A DNA stretch of 64,000 nt. It comes from Caminibacter mediatlanticus TB-2. Lineage in GTDB: Bacteria; Campylobacterota; Campylobacteria; Campylobacterales; Nautiliaceae. This document shows positions 25,296 to 32,889 of this stretch, in pieces (the stretch's first letter is position 1; each line of letters begins with the position of its first letter). Where the stretch lies: the NCBI RefSeq assembly GCF_005843985.1, contig NZ_CP040463.1:732001-796000 (forward strand), given 5' to 3'. The position numbers and the translations under genes are program-made. The notes beneath the pieces were generated by a model that had not been told where the DNA came from, made no database searches, and was given only the letters and a program-made list of their open reading frames with translations.

Positions 25296-26514
25296 TAAAA
25301 TTAGTTTTGAAGTAGCACTTAATTTGTGTTTAGAAAATGCTAAAAATATTGAAATTAAAGAGAGTGTATTTATTAATGAGGCACTTGGAAGATTTTTGGC
25401 AGAAGATATTTATGCAAAAAGAAATTCTCCTGCTTTTAGCAATTCTGCAATGGATGGATTTGGTTTTAAATACTCAAATAATAAAAAATTTAAAATCATA
25501 AAAACAATTTATGCAGGAGATAAGTTTGATGATTTTGAGATTAAAGATGATGAGTGTGTAAAGATTATGACAGGGGCTAAAATTCCAAAAGATGTCAATA
25601 CTGTTATTCCAATTGAAAATTGTATAGAGGTAAATGATGAGTATATTGTAATTCCTGAGATTAAAAAAGGAGCGAATATAAGAATTAAAGGAGAAGAGGT
25701 TAAAAAAGGAGAATTGCTTTTAGAAAAAGGAGAAGAAATAACTCCTGAGGTAATTGCACTTTTAGTTAGAGAGGGTATTACAAATATTAAAGTTTATAAA
25801 AAAATAAAAATTGCAATTTTAAGCACAGGTAATGAATTAAAAGAACCATTTGAAATTGCGAGTGAGGATGAGGTTTATAATATTAATTCTTATTCAGTAA
25901 GTGCATTATTTAAAAAACATAATTTTGAGGTTGATTTAGTTGGAATTGTAGGAGATGATTTAGAAGAAACTATAAAAGAGATATCAAAATTAAAAGATAG
26001 TTATGATGTAATAATTAGTAGTGGAGGTATTAGTTTTGGTGAGAAGGATTATTTATATGCAGCATTTATTGAAAATGGATTAAAACCTTTTTTTCATGGA
26101 ATTTTAGTAAAACCTGGTCGTCCTACAATGGCTGGTATTATGGATAAAACTTTTGTCTTTTCACTTCCAGGAAATCCACTCTCAGCTTTTATTAATGCAT
26201 TTGCCTTAGCTATTCCTACTCTTAGAAAAATAGCAGGAGCAAGAAAATATTATTTTAATTATGTATTAGCAAAAAATGAAGAATCATTTAAAGTAAATCC
26301 AAAAAAAGACCATACGATTTTAGGATTTTTGAATGCAGGTAAATTTAAAGTATATGAAAAATATAAGTATGGTTCAGGTATGTTAAAACCTCTTTTTTAT
26401 TCTAATTCGTTAGTTTTATTAAATAAAGGAAGAGATTTTATAGATGCAGCAGAAGTATTAAAAGTTATTCCATTTAATAGTGATTTTGTTGAATTCTCAA
26501 ATCCTTTTAATTAA
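25285..26514 (+). CDS. moeA: Molybdopterin molybdenumtransferase MoeA
   Basis: MoeA inserts molybdate into adenylylated molybdopterin. The 409-aa sequence has the family hallmarks: SPAFSNSAMDGFGF near residues 49-62, KIMTGAKIPKDVNTVIPIE, the MoCF domain with ILSTGNEL, SSGGISFGEKDYL and VKPGRPTMAG, and FSLPGNPLSAF. AAGGAGGG precedes the ATG, which overlaps hypF. It serves molybdo- or tungsto-enzymes such as formate dehydrogenase or nitrate reductase, none of which is in the window. Confidence 0.95.
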   Translation: MELDKISFEVALNLCLENAKNIEIKESVFINEALGRFLAEDIYAKRNSPAFSNSAMDGFGFKYSNNKKFKIIKTIYAGDKFDDFEIKDDECVKIMTGAKIPKDVNTVIPIENCIEVNDEYIVIPEIKKGANIRIKGEEVKKGELLLEKGEEITPEVIALLVREGITNIKVYKKIKIAILSTGNELKEPFEIASEDEVYNINSYSVSALFKKHNFEVDLVGIVGDDLEETIKEISKLKDSYDVIISSGGISFGEKDYLYAAFIENGLKPFFHGILVKPGRPTMAGIMDKTFVFSLPGNPLSAFINAFALAIPTLRKIAGARKYYFNYVLAKNEESFKVNPKKDHTILGFLNAGKFKVYEKYKYGSGMLKPLFYSNSLVLLNKGRDFIDAAEVLKVIPFNSDFVEFSNPFN

Positions 26515-27102
26515 ATCACTAATATCAATTTCATATTTATTAAATCTAAACTCAGCTTCTTTTAGGTAATAAAAAAAATTCTCTTCACTTACTCCTTTAA
26601 ATCTTTTTATAAAATTATTAAAATAAATCCAAAACTCCTTAATTAACTTTTTTTCATAAATTTTTATTATTTTGCTTTGTCTTAAATATTTTTTTATCTC
26701 TTCTTCACTGAAATGTTCAAAATTTTTCATACTTGACATTAGTATATTATAAATTTTACCTCCATAATCAATTGTTAGAAAGTTTTGAGCTTTATAGATA
26801 TTTTTATTTGGAATATATAAATACTCTTCAAATTCTTTAATATTTTCTTTTTTTAGAAACTCCTCTTCACAAATTTGAGCAATTAAAATTCTTATTTTTT
26901 TAATCTCATTAACAACTGTTGCATAAGAAATTTTATATTTTTTTGAAATATCACTTGGAGTTAACTCATCTAAGAAACCTTTTAATATTTTTGCTTTTCT
27001 TTCTATTTTTTTAGGTGAAAATTTTTTTTTGCATTTTGCACATTTATAATTCCCATCTTTTAATTTATACAAAATATAATGATTACAATAAACACAACTC
27101 AT
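26497..27102 (-). CDS. Zinc-ribbon/HTH protein derived from an IS1595-type transposase, putative regulator
   Basis: The 201-aa protein starts with a zinc ribbon (CVYC then CAKC) and an HTH-like segment (LTPSDISKKYKISYATVVNEI). Its C-terminus, FWIYFNNFIKRFKGVSEENF followed by YLKEAEFRFN, resembles the end of ISXO2/IS1595 transposases. The middle, about 80 residues, is far shorter than a DDE core, and only LTIDYGGK recalls the first catalytic Asp. No IS ends flank it. I infer a domesticated DNA-binding protein. The ATG chosen has AAAGGAGT upstream, the same leader as the divergent cbiM, so it may control nickel uptake. Confidence 0.7.
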   Translation of the reverse strand: MSCVYCNHYILYKLKDGNYKCAKCKKKFSPKKIERKAKILKGFLDELTPSDISKKYKISYATVVNEIKKIRILIAQICEEEFLKKENIKEFEEYLYIPNKNIYKAQNFLTIDYGGKIYNILMSSMKNFEHFSEEEIKKYLRQSKIIKIYEKKLIKEFWIYFNNFIKRFKGVSEENFFYYLKEAEFRFNKYEIDISDLIKRI

Positions 27103-27130
27103 AATTACTCCTTTATATTTAGTGCTAAAA

Positions 27131-27167
27131 TTATACAAGAAAATGATAAATTTAAGTTATTTTTAAG
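27131..27167. promoter_or_regulatory. 37-bp element shared with the hypB leader, copy A
   Basis: This stretch, TTATACAAGAAA at its left end and TTTTTAAG at its right, aligns without gaps with 29879-29915, differing at about seven positions by eye. It lies in the intergenic space between the transposase-derived regulator and the nickel transporter. On the minus strand its left end gives TTGTATAAT, a good -10 box for the regulator gene (27135-27130). It could be an operator for a metal-responsive regulator. Confidence 0.55.
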
Positions 27168-27210
27168 TTTTAGAGTTAAAATTACATAAAAAATAAAAAA
27201 AGGAGTAATT

Positions 27211-27855
27211 ATGCATATTGCTGATGGATATTTATCGCCATTAACAGTTGCAGTTAGTTATGCAATTGCAGTGCCTCTATGGGCAATTGGATTAAAAAAA
27301 TTAAAAGAAAAGTTAAATGAAGAAACTTTACCAGTTCTTGGAGCTTTAACTGCGCTTAGTTTTGTTATTATGATGTTTAATGTTCCAGCCCCTGGTGGGA
27401 CAAGTGGTCATGCAGTGGGTGCTGCATTGATAGCAATTCTTTTTGGTCCTTGGGTTAGTTATATTGCAGTTTCACTTGTGTTACTAATTCAGGCAATTGT
27501 ATTTGGAGATGGAGGAATTAGTGCTTGGGCTGTTAATTCTCTTGCAATGGGATTTGTTGGGGCATTTGTTGGCTATTATGTATTTAAATTATTAAAAGAT
27601 AAAACTAAATTTGCACCTTTTTTTGCAGGATATATAAGTATTGTAGCAGCAGCATTTGTAGTTGGTGTTGTGTTAGGAATTCAGCCAATCTTTTGGAGTG
27701 ATGCAAATGGGAAACCACTTTATTTTCCATTTCCTTTATCAATTTCAGTTCCAGCAATGGTTGGTGAGCATGCTTTAATTTTTGGATTTGTAGAAGGAAT
27801 CTTTACTCAAATTGTTTATAGTTTCTTAACAAAAAAAGAAAAGGTTGCAGCATGA
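27211..27855 (+). CDS. cbiM: ECF nickel/cobalt transporter substrate-binding membrane subunit, CbiM/NikM type
   Basis: The S-component of a transition-metal ECF importer. It begins MHIADGYLSP: Met1-His2 form the N-terminal metal-ligand loop of CbiM/NikM. The 214-aa protein has about six helices and further metal-site motifs GGTSGHAVGAAL (about 65-76) and VGEHALIFGFVEG at the end. Its place among hydrogenase and hyp genes makes nickel the probable cargo. No cobalamin riboswitch is visible upstream. AAAAAAGGAGT precedes the ATG. Confidence 0.92.
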   Translation: MHIADGYLSPLTVAVSYAIAVPLWAIGLKKLKEKLNEETLPVLGALTALSFVIMMFNVPAPGGTSGHAVGAALIAILFGPWVSYIAVSLVLLIQAIVFGDGGISAWAVNSLAMGFVGAFVGYYVFKLLKDKTKFAPFFAGYISIVAAAFVVGVVLGIQPIFWSDANGKPLYFPFPLSISVPAMVGEHALIFGFVEGIFTQIVYSFLTKKEKVAA

Positions 27856-28151
27856 AAAAGAAAGCATTAATAATACTTGGAGTTTTAATTATTTTAACTC
27901 CTCTTGGACTTCTTACAAGTTATGATGCTTGGGGAGAATGGGATAATGAATATTATAAACAAATGCTTGGATTTTTACCAAAAGGATTTGTAGAAGCAAA
28001 TGGAATTAAACCATTAATTCCAGATTATTCTATTCCAGGAGTTAATGAAGTAGTTGGATATTATATTAGTGCTATTGTTGGGGCAGTTATTCTTTTTGGA
28101 ATATATTTTATATTAGCTAAAATTATAAAGAAAAATAGTGAAACAAATTAG
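27852..28151 (+). CDS. CbiN/NikN-like small subunit (PDGLE-domain type)
   Basis: A 99-aa protein with a membrane helix at each end and a periplasmic loop of about 45 residues. LTPLGLLTSYDAWGEWD near residue 20 and LIPDYSIPGVNEVVGYYISAIVG further on match the PDGLE-domain proteins that stand in for CbiN in nickel ECF systems. It overlaps cbiM by 4 nt and the cbiQ start lies inside its last codons. Confidence 0.82.
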   Translation: MKKKALIILGVLIILTPLGLLTSYDAWGEWDNEYYKQMLGFLPKGFVEANGIKPLIPDYSIPGVNEVVGYYISAIVGAVILFGIYFILAKIIKKNSETN

Positions 28152-28668
28152 TTTTATTCTTTTTTTCTTTCTTATTCTTTCTTTAAAAAAAATTGAATAT
28201 ATTAGTATTGTATTAACTTTATTAATTGTTTTTACTTATAAAGATTTTTTTACTCTCTCAAAAAAAGTTCTAAAATCGATTATTCTTTTTAGTGGAGTTG
28301 TAAGTATTGGATATTTAATAATGGGTCTTTTTACAAAAATTTATCCTGATTATTTGCTTTATATAAATTTAAAAGTTTTTACAATAACTTATTTTGTATT
28401 TTGGTTTTTTAGTAAAGTTAATATTGTTGAATTTTTTTCATTTAATAAAGAGTTTAGTTATTTACTAACAATTTCACTCTCTCAAATATACTCTTATAAA
28501 AAAACATTTGAAGATTTTAGAATGGCTTTTAAATCAAGAGTAATAAATTTAAGAGAAAAAGAGTATGATTTTATAAGAAATACTTTTGCATTTTTTTTTA
28601 AAAAAGCTCTAAATGATGCAAAAGAGAAGAGTTTAGCAATGAAATCAAGAGGATTTTTTGAGAATTGA
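28138..28668 (+). CDS. cbiQ: ECF transporter transmembrane subunit CbiQ/NikQ
   Basis: The 176-aa T-component couples the ATPase to CbiM. Several N-terminal helices are followed by the cytoplasmic helices carrying the coupling motifs FKSRVINL and AMKSRGFF (family pattern A..SRG). At 176 aa it is shorter than usual CbiQ (about 220-250 aa). The start is a GTG within the upstream gene. The last residues and stop lie in a micro-repeat, so the C-terminus may have been altered by it. Confidence 0.85.
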   Translation: MKQISFILFFFLILSLKKIEYISIVLTLLIVFTYKDFFTLSKKVLKSIILFSGVVSIGYLIMGLFTKIYPDYLLYINLKVFTITYFVFWFFSKVNIVEFFSFNKEFSYLLTISLSQIYSYKKTFEDFRMAFKSRVINLREKEYDFIRNTFAFFFKKALNDAKEKSLAMKSRGFFEN

Positions 28669-28710
28669 GAATGGAGAATGAAAAATGGAGAATGAAGAAT
28701 TAATTAAATT
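28660..28710 (+). repeat. GAGAATGGA micro-repeat across the cbiQ-cbiO junction
   Basis: Tandem units GAATTGAGAATGGAGAATGA and AAAATGGAGAATGAAGAATT span the cbiQ stop, the 16-nt gap, and the cbiO ribosome-binding site (GGAG at 28673-28676) and ATG (28685). The repeat thus seems to provide the cbiO start signals. Confidence 0.7.
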
Positions 28711-29446
28711 AAAAAATATAAGTTTTAAATATGAAAATAATTTAGCATTAGATAATATAAATTTGGAAGTAAAAGAAAAAGAAAAAATATCACTTCTTGG
28801 TTGTAATGGAAGTGGAAAATCTACTCTTCTTAGAGTTTTAGCCCTTCTATATAAATTCAAAGGAGAATATTTTTTTAAAGGTAAAAAAGTTAAAAAATCG
28901 AATAAAGAATTTAGAAAAAAAGTGGGTATTCTTTTTCAAAATCCAGATGCTATGATTTTTAATCCAACTGTTTTTGATGAAATTGCTTTTTCACTTAAAG
29001 AGTTTGGATTTTTAGATATAGAAGATAGAGTTTTAGAAATTGCAAAAAAATTTAAAATAGAGCATTTACTTAAAAAATCTCCACTTGAACTTAGTGGAGG
29101 AGAAAAACAAAAAGTAATGCTTGCTGCAATTTTAGTGTATGGACCAAAAGTATTGTTACTTGACGAACCAACCTCAGCGATGGACCCGAGGACTACTGGA
29201 TGGTTTTTAGATTTTATGATTGATTTAGATATAACTACAATTCTTGCTACTCACGATTTAAGTATTGCATATGAATTTAGTAATAGAGCTGTTGTTATGA
29301 GTGAAGAGCATAAAATAATTTATGATGGTGATATGGAAGAGTTGATGAAAGATTTAGATACTTTAATAAAAGCAAATCTTATCCATAAACATAGACATAA
29401 ACATAAAAGTTTTATTCATTCTCATTATCATCTTCATTTCCAATAA
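28685..29446 (+). CDS. cbiO: ECF transporter ATPase CbiO/NikO with a His-rich tail
   Basis: The 253-aa ATPase powers metal uptake. Walker A is GCNGSGKST (about residues 39-47), the signature is LSGGEKQKV and Walker B is VLLLDEPTSA, followed by the switch ATHDLS. The last 20 residues carry eight His (HKHRHKHK and HSHYHLH), a likely cytoplasmic Ni/Co-binding tail. The first residues MENEELIKL come from the micro-repeat that straddles the cbiQ-cbiO junction. Confidence 0.93.
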   Translation: MENEELIKLKNISFKYENNLALDNINLEVKEKEKISLLGCNGSGKSTLLRVLALLYKFKGEYFFKGKKVKKSNKEFRKKVGILFQNPDAMIFNPTVFDEIAFSLKEFGFLDIEDRVLEIAKKFKIEHLLKKSPLELSGGEKQKVMLAAILVYGPKVLLLDEPTSAMDPRTTGWFLDFMIDLDITTILATHDLSIAYEFSNRAVVMSEEHKIIYDGDMEELMKDLDTLIKANLIHKHRHKHKSFIHSHYHLHFQ

Positions 29447-29507
29447 AATATCATTTAATTGTCATTTAAAAGTATTAAAATAGTATTAAACCAAACAAGG
29501 GGGATTA

Positions 29508-29849
29508 ATGAGTAAATTAGATGAAAAAATTGCACAATATCAAGAAGAAAATAAAAAATTAAATCTTGGTTTAGATGATGAGTTTATTGCAAAAGTTACA
29601 AAAGCTCTTGGACCTTCTATATACAAAGCAGACACAGAAATTGTTTCGTGTAGTAGTAAAGATGAATTAGAAAGAGTAAAGAAAAACTTTCTAATAAAAA
29701 AATTAGGATTAGATAAAGATGATGAATATTTAGATTCTCTTCTTAAAAAAGTATGTGAAAAAATGGGGAAATCTAATAGGAAAAAATACAGAGCTCTCTT
29801 TTATGCACTTCTTGCAAAAGAAACTAACAAAGAATCAGTTTATAACTAA
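29508..29849 (+). CDS. DUF2853 family protein
   Basis: A 113-aa soluble protein matching my recollection of DUF2853: TKALGPSIYKAD, VSCSSKDELERVKKNFLIKK and the C-terminal MGKSNRKKYRALFYALLAK are the conserved segments. Function is unknown for the family. It has its own AAGGGGG ribosome-binding site and sits alone between the nickel transporter and hypB. Confidence 0.8.
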   Translation: MSKLDEKIAQYQEENKKLNLGLDDEFIAKVTKALGPSIYKADTEIVSCSSKDELERVKKNFLIKKLGLDKDDEYLDSLLKKVCEKMGKSNRKKYRALFYALLAKETNKESVYN

Positions 29850-29878
29850 ATTCTTCTTTTTTTCTTTTAGTCCTTATT

Positions 29879-29915
29879 TTATACAAGAAATATAAAAATT
29901 TATGTTGTTTTTAAG
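29879..29915. promoter_or_regulatory. 37-bp element shared with the cbiM leader, copy B
   Basis: Same element as 27131-27167, here ending 35 nt before the hypB ATG. A -10 TATAAT at 29926-29931 follows, with TTGTTT at 29904-29909 as a possible -35 inside the element (16-bp spacing). No minus-strand gene starts here, so its presence is better explained as an operator or activator site than as a minus-strand promoter. Confidence 0.55.
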
Positions 29916-29950
29916 AAAAAAAGCATATAATAAATAAAAAAGGAGCTATT

Positions 29951-30748
29951 ATGTGTGTAGATTGTGGATGTAGCACAGGACATAAACACGACCATTCTCA
30001 TGAACATAATCATGAACATTCTCATATTCATGACCATAAACATAATGTCATTAATGAAGATATTAAAAATAATCCTCAATTATCTCATAAAGTAACTGTA
30101 ATTGAAAAAATTTTAAGCAAAAATAATGAGATGGCTGATGAAATTAGGTCTGAATTTGATAAACATAAAATCACATGTTTTAATATGATGAGTAGCCCAG
30201 GTAGTGGAAAAACTACAACTCTTGAAAATTTAGCTGAAAAATTACCTTTAAAATTTGCAGTAATTGAAGGAGATTTAGAGACTTCTCGTGATGCAGAGAG
30301 AATTAGAAATAAAGGAATTTGGTCTTTTCAACTTCAAACAGGTAGAGCTTGTCATCTTGATGCTGGGATGGTAAAACATGCATTGCCATCTTTTCCATTT
30401 GATGATGTAGAAGTAGCTTTTATTGAAAATGTTGGTAATTTAGTTTGTCCTGCAAGTTATGATGTTGGGGCTCATTATAATATGGTATTTGTAAGTGTTC
30501 CAGAAGGTGATGATAAAATTGAAAAATATCCTGTAATGTTTAGAAAAGCAGATATTGTAGTAATTACAAAAGCTGATATGCTTGAATTTTTTGATTTTGA
30601 TGTTAATAGAGCAAAGGAAGCAGCTAATAAATTAAAACCAGGGGTAAAAGTAGTGTTGCTTAATAATAAAACTGGTGAAGGTTTAGATGAAATAATTGAG
30701 TGGATAAAAGAAAAAAGAGCTGAACATTTAAAAAAATTAAATTCTTAA
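29951..30748 (+). CDS. hypB: Hydrogenase nickel insertion GTPase HypB
   Basis: HypB hydrolyses GTP to drive nickel delivery with HypA. The P-loop is SSPGSGKTT (residues 81-89). Ahead of it stands a high-affinity metal region: Cys2, Cys5 and Cys7 (CVDCGC), then eleven alternating His at every odd position from 11 to 31, a nickel store. ENVGNLVCPASYDVG carries the second metal site, and ITKADML is the guanine-specificity motif. Length 265 aa. It opens the hypBCD-mnt-hepn-hypE operon. Confidence 0.97.
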   Translation: MCVDCGCSTGHKHDHSHEHNHEHSHIHDHKHNVINEDIKNNPQLSHKVTVIEKILSKNNEMADEIRSEFDKHKITCFNMMSSPGSGKTTTLENLAEKLPLKFAVIEGDLETSRDAERIRNKGIWSFQLQTGRACHLDAGMVKHALPSFPFDDVEVAFIENVGNLVCPASYDVGAHYNMVFVSVPEGDDKIEKYPVMFRKADIVVITKADMLEFFDFDVNRAKEAANKLKPGVKVVLLNNKTGEGLDEIIEWIKEKRAEHLKKLNS

Positions 30749-30816
30749 TATAAAAAAAACTTAAATACTACTTTTTTTCTCCTCTTTTTGATAAAATAGT
30801 AATAAAAAGGCTTAAT

Positions 30817-31137
30817 ATGTGCTTAGCTATTCCAAGTAAAGTATTAGAAATTGATGAAAATAATATTGCAAAAGTTGATACATTAGGAGTTATTAGAGAA
30901 GTTAGTCTTGATTTAATTCAAGAAGAAGTAAAAGTAGGTGATTATGTATTGATTCATGTAGGATATGCAATGAATAAAATTGATGAAAAAGCTGCGTTAG
31001 AGAGTTTAGAAGTGTATAAAATGCTTGCAGATGCAGCAAAAGATGTAGATTTTGGAGAAATAGAACCTGAACGGCTTGTTAGTGAAGATGGACCGCTTCT
31101 TTATAAACCAAAGGAAAATGATGAATCTAACTCTTAA
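30817..31137 (+). CDS. hypC: Hydrogenase maturation chaperone HypC
   Basis: HypC/HybG-type chaperones hold Fe(CN)2CO together with HypD and deliver it to the large subunit. The protein begins MCLAIPSKVLEI with the essential Cys2, and GDYVLIHVGYAM is the second family motif. At 106 aa it is somewhat longer than the usual 75-95 aa because of an acidic C-terminal tail. The 3' end overlaps hypD by 17 nt. Confidence 0.96.
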   Translation: MCLAIPSKVLEIDENNIAKVDTLGVIREVSLDLIQEEVKVGDYVLIHVGYAMNKIDEKAALESLEVYKMLADAAKDVDFGEIEPERLVSEDGPLLYKPKENDESNS

Positions 31138-32236
31138 AGACCTATATACAAAATTTCGCGACCCAAAAACTATTAATACATTAAAAGAATTAATTTATAA
31201 AGAAGCTAAAAAATTAAAAGAGCCACTAAGGGTTATGGAAATTTGTGGTGGTCATACTCATACTATAATGAAATATGGAATTAAAGATTTATTGCCTGAA
31301 AATATTACTTTTATTCACGGACCTGGTTGTCCTGTTTGTATTATGCCAAAAGAAAGAATAGACCATGCAATTACTCTTGCAAAGCAAGAAGGAATTATTC
31401 TTGCAACTCTTGGAGACATGATAAGAGTTCCTGGTAGTAATTCAAGTTTAGCAAAAGTAAGAGCAGAGGGGGCTGATGTAAGACCTCTTCATTCAACTCT
31501 TGATGTTTTAAAAATAGCAAAAGAAAATCCTAATAAAAAGGTAGTTTTTTTTGCAATAGGGTTTGAGACAACTACTCCAATGACAGCTGCACTTATGGAT
31601 AGAGCTTTTAAAGAAGGCATTAAAAATATCTATTATCATATAAATCATGTGTTAGTTCCACCTCCAATGAGAGCCATTTTAGATAGCGGTGAAGCTAAAA
31701 TAAATGCTTTTATAGGACCAAGTCATGTTAGTGTAATTACAGGTGCTAAGGTTTATAAATTTTTAGCAGAGGAATATAATACACCTGTGGTAGTTGCTGG
31801 GTTTGAGCCTGTTGATGTGTTGGAGAGTATTTTAATGTTAGTTAGACAAAAAGTTAATAATGAATCAAAAGTAGAAATTCAATATAAGCGTTCAGTTACA
31901 TGGGATGGTAATATTGTTGCTCAAAAATTAATTGATAAATATTTAGAAGTAAGAAATTCGTTTAGATGGAGAGGGCTTGGAGATATTCCAAAATCAGCTT
32001 TAAAATTAAAGAAAAAATTTAGTGAATATGATGCTGAAATACTTTATAAAGACATACTACCAAATGAACCTATTGATGACCATAAAATGTGTATTTGTGG
32101 GGATATTTTAAAAGGTATTGCATCACCTCTGGATTGTAAAGTATTTGGGACGGCTTGTACTCCTACTAATCCTCTTGGTAGTTGCATGGTTAGTGATGAA
32201 GGTGCTTGTAATGCTTATTATAGGTATAAAAGGTAA
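31121..32236 (+). CDS. hypD: Hydrogenase Fe(CN)2CO assembly protein HypD
   Basis: HypD is a [4Fe-4S] protein on which the Fe(CN)2CO moiety is built with HypC and HypE. MEICGGHTHTIMKYGI and HGPGCPVCIMP carry the Cys for Fe and catalysis, GFETTTP follows, and the C-terminal CICGDILKG and CTPTNPLGSCMVSDEGAC regions hold the cluster ligands. The second of two adjacent ATGs is chosen because AAGGA at 31111-31115 is then 5 nt away. The resulting 371 aa agrees with the family. Confidence 0.96.
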   Translation: MNLTLKDLYTKFRDPKTINTLKELIYKEAKKLKEPLRVMEICGGHTHTIMKYGIKDLLPENITFIHGPGCPVCIMPKERIDHAITLAKQEGIILATLGDMIRVPGSNSSLAKVRAEGADVRPLHSTLDVLKIAKENPNKKVVFFAIGFETTTPMTAALMDRAFKEGIKNIYYHINHVLVPPPMRAILDSGEAKINAFIGPSHVSVITGAKVYKFLAEEYNTPVVVAGFEPVDVLESILMLVRQKVNNESKVEIQYKRSVTWDGNIVAQKLIDKYLEVRNSFRWRGLGDIPKSALKLKKKFSEYDAEILYKDILPNEPIDDHKMCICGDILKGIASPLDCKVFGTACTPTNPLGSCMVSDEGACNAYYRYKR

Positions 32237-32240
32237 TAAA

Positions 32241-32525
32241 ATGAATAAAGAAATTATTTTAGAGTTTTTATCTTTTCATAAGGAAGAACTAAAACAAAAA
32301 TTTAAAATAGAAAAAATTGGAGTTTTTGGTTCAATTTTAAAAAAAGACACTCCGAATGATATAGATTTTTATGTAGAATTTAAAGAGAAAAACTTTGATA
32401 ATGTAGTAGGGCTATTGGAATATTTAGAAAATAATTTACATTATAAAATTGATATTTTTTATCCTCATAAACTAACTAATAAAAAAGTTTTAGAGCATAT
32501 AAAAAAAGAAGTAATATATGGATAA
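32241..32525 (+). CDS. MNT-type minimal nucleotidyltransferase (antitoxin-like, HEPN partner)
   Basis: A 94-aa minimal nucleotidyltransferase with the DNA-polymerase-beta fold motif GSxxKKxTPNDIDFYVEF (Gly-Ser and the two metal-binding Asp) and a third acidic position in YKIDIFYP. Such MntA proteins AMPylate and neutralise a HEPN ribonuclease encoded next door. The ATG with AAAAGG upstream is chosen. It starts 4 nt after hypD, inside the hyp operon, and overlaps the HEPN gene by 8 nt. Confidence 0.87.
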   Translation: MNKEIILEFLSFHKEELKQKFKIEKIGVFGSILKKDTPNDIDFYVEFKEKNFDNVVGLLEYLENNLHYKIDIFYPHKLTNKKVLEHIKKEVIYG

Positions 32526-32886
32526 AGTAGAAATAGAAATTTTGCTTGATTTTATTATAGAAAATATTGAATTGGTAGAAAAAAGATTTAAAAAAATCAA
32601 AGATGTAGATGACTTTTTAAATGAAGAAGATTTAACTATTTTAGATGCTATTTCTATGAGACTTCAAGCAACAAAAGAAGCTTTAAAAAATATTAATAAA
32701 AAAGATAGTGATTTTTTGCTTCAAGTAGCTGATAAAGAGTATTGGAGTAAGATTATTAAAACAAGAGAAATTATTTCTCATCATTATATAAATTTAGATG
32801 CAGAGATTGTTTATATTATTTGTAATGAGAAGTTAAACGAGTTAAAAGAAAATATAATTAAGTTAAAAAATTCTTTTAGAAGGTAG
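32518..32886 (+). CDS. HEPN/DUF86 (HepT-like) putative toxin
   Basis: A 122-aa all-helical HEPN protein of the DUF86 (HepT) type. The predicted RNase active-site motif RX4HXY is present as REIISHHY near residue 83. In characterised HepT/MntA pairs the Tyr of this motif is the AMPylation target. It is preceded by its MNT partner with an 8-nt overlap and followed by hypE after 3 nt, so toxin, antitoxin and hydrogenase maturation are co-transcribed. Activity is inferred from family and motif only. Confidence 0.85.
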   Translation: MDKVEIEILLDFIIENIELVEKRFKKIKDVDDFLNEEDLTILDAISMRLQATKEALKNINKKDSDFLLQVADKEYWSKIIKTREIISHHYINLDAEIVYIICNEKLNELKENIIKLKNSFRR

Positions 32887-32889
32887 AAA

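Noticed and set aside
27168-27210. Cobalamin or nickel riboswitch upstream of cbiM
   Set aside because: The leader is short, AT-rich and lacks conserved riboswitch elements; the 37-bp shared element explains the conservation better.
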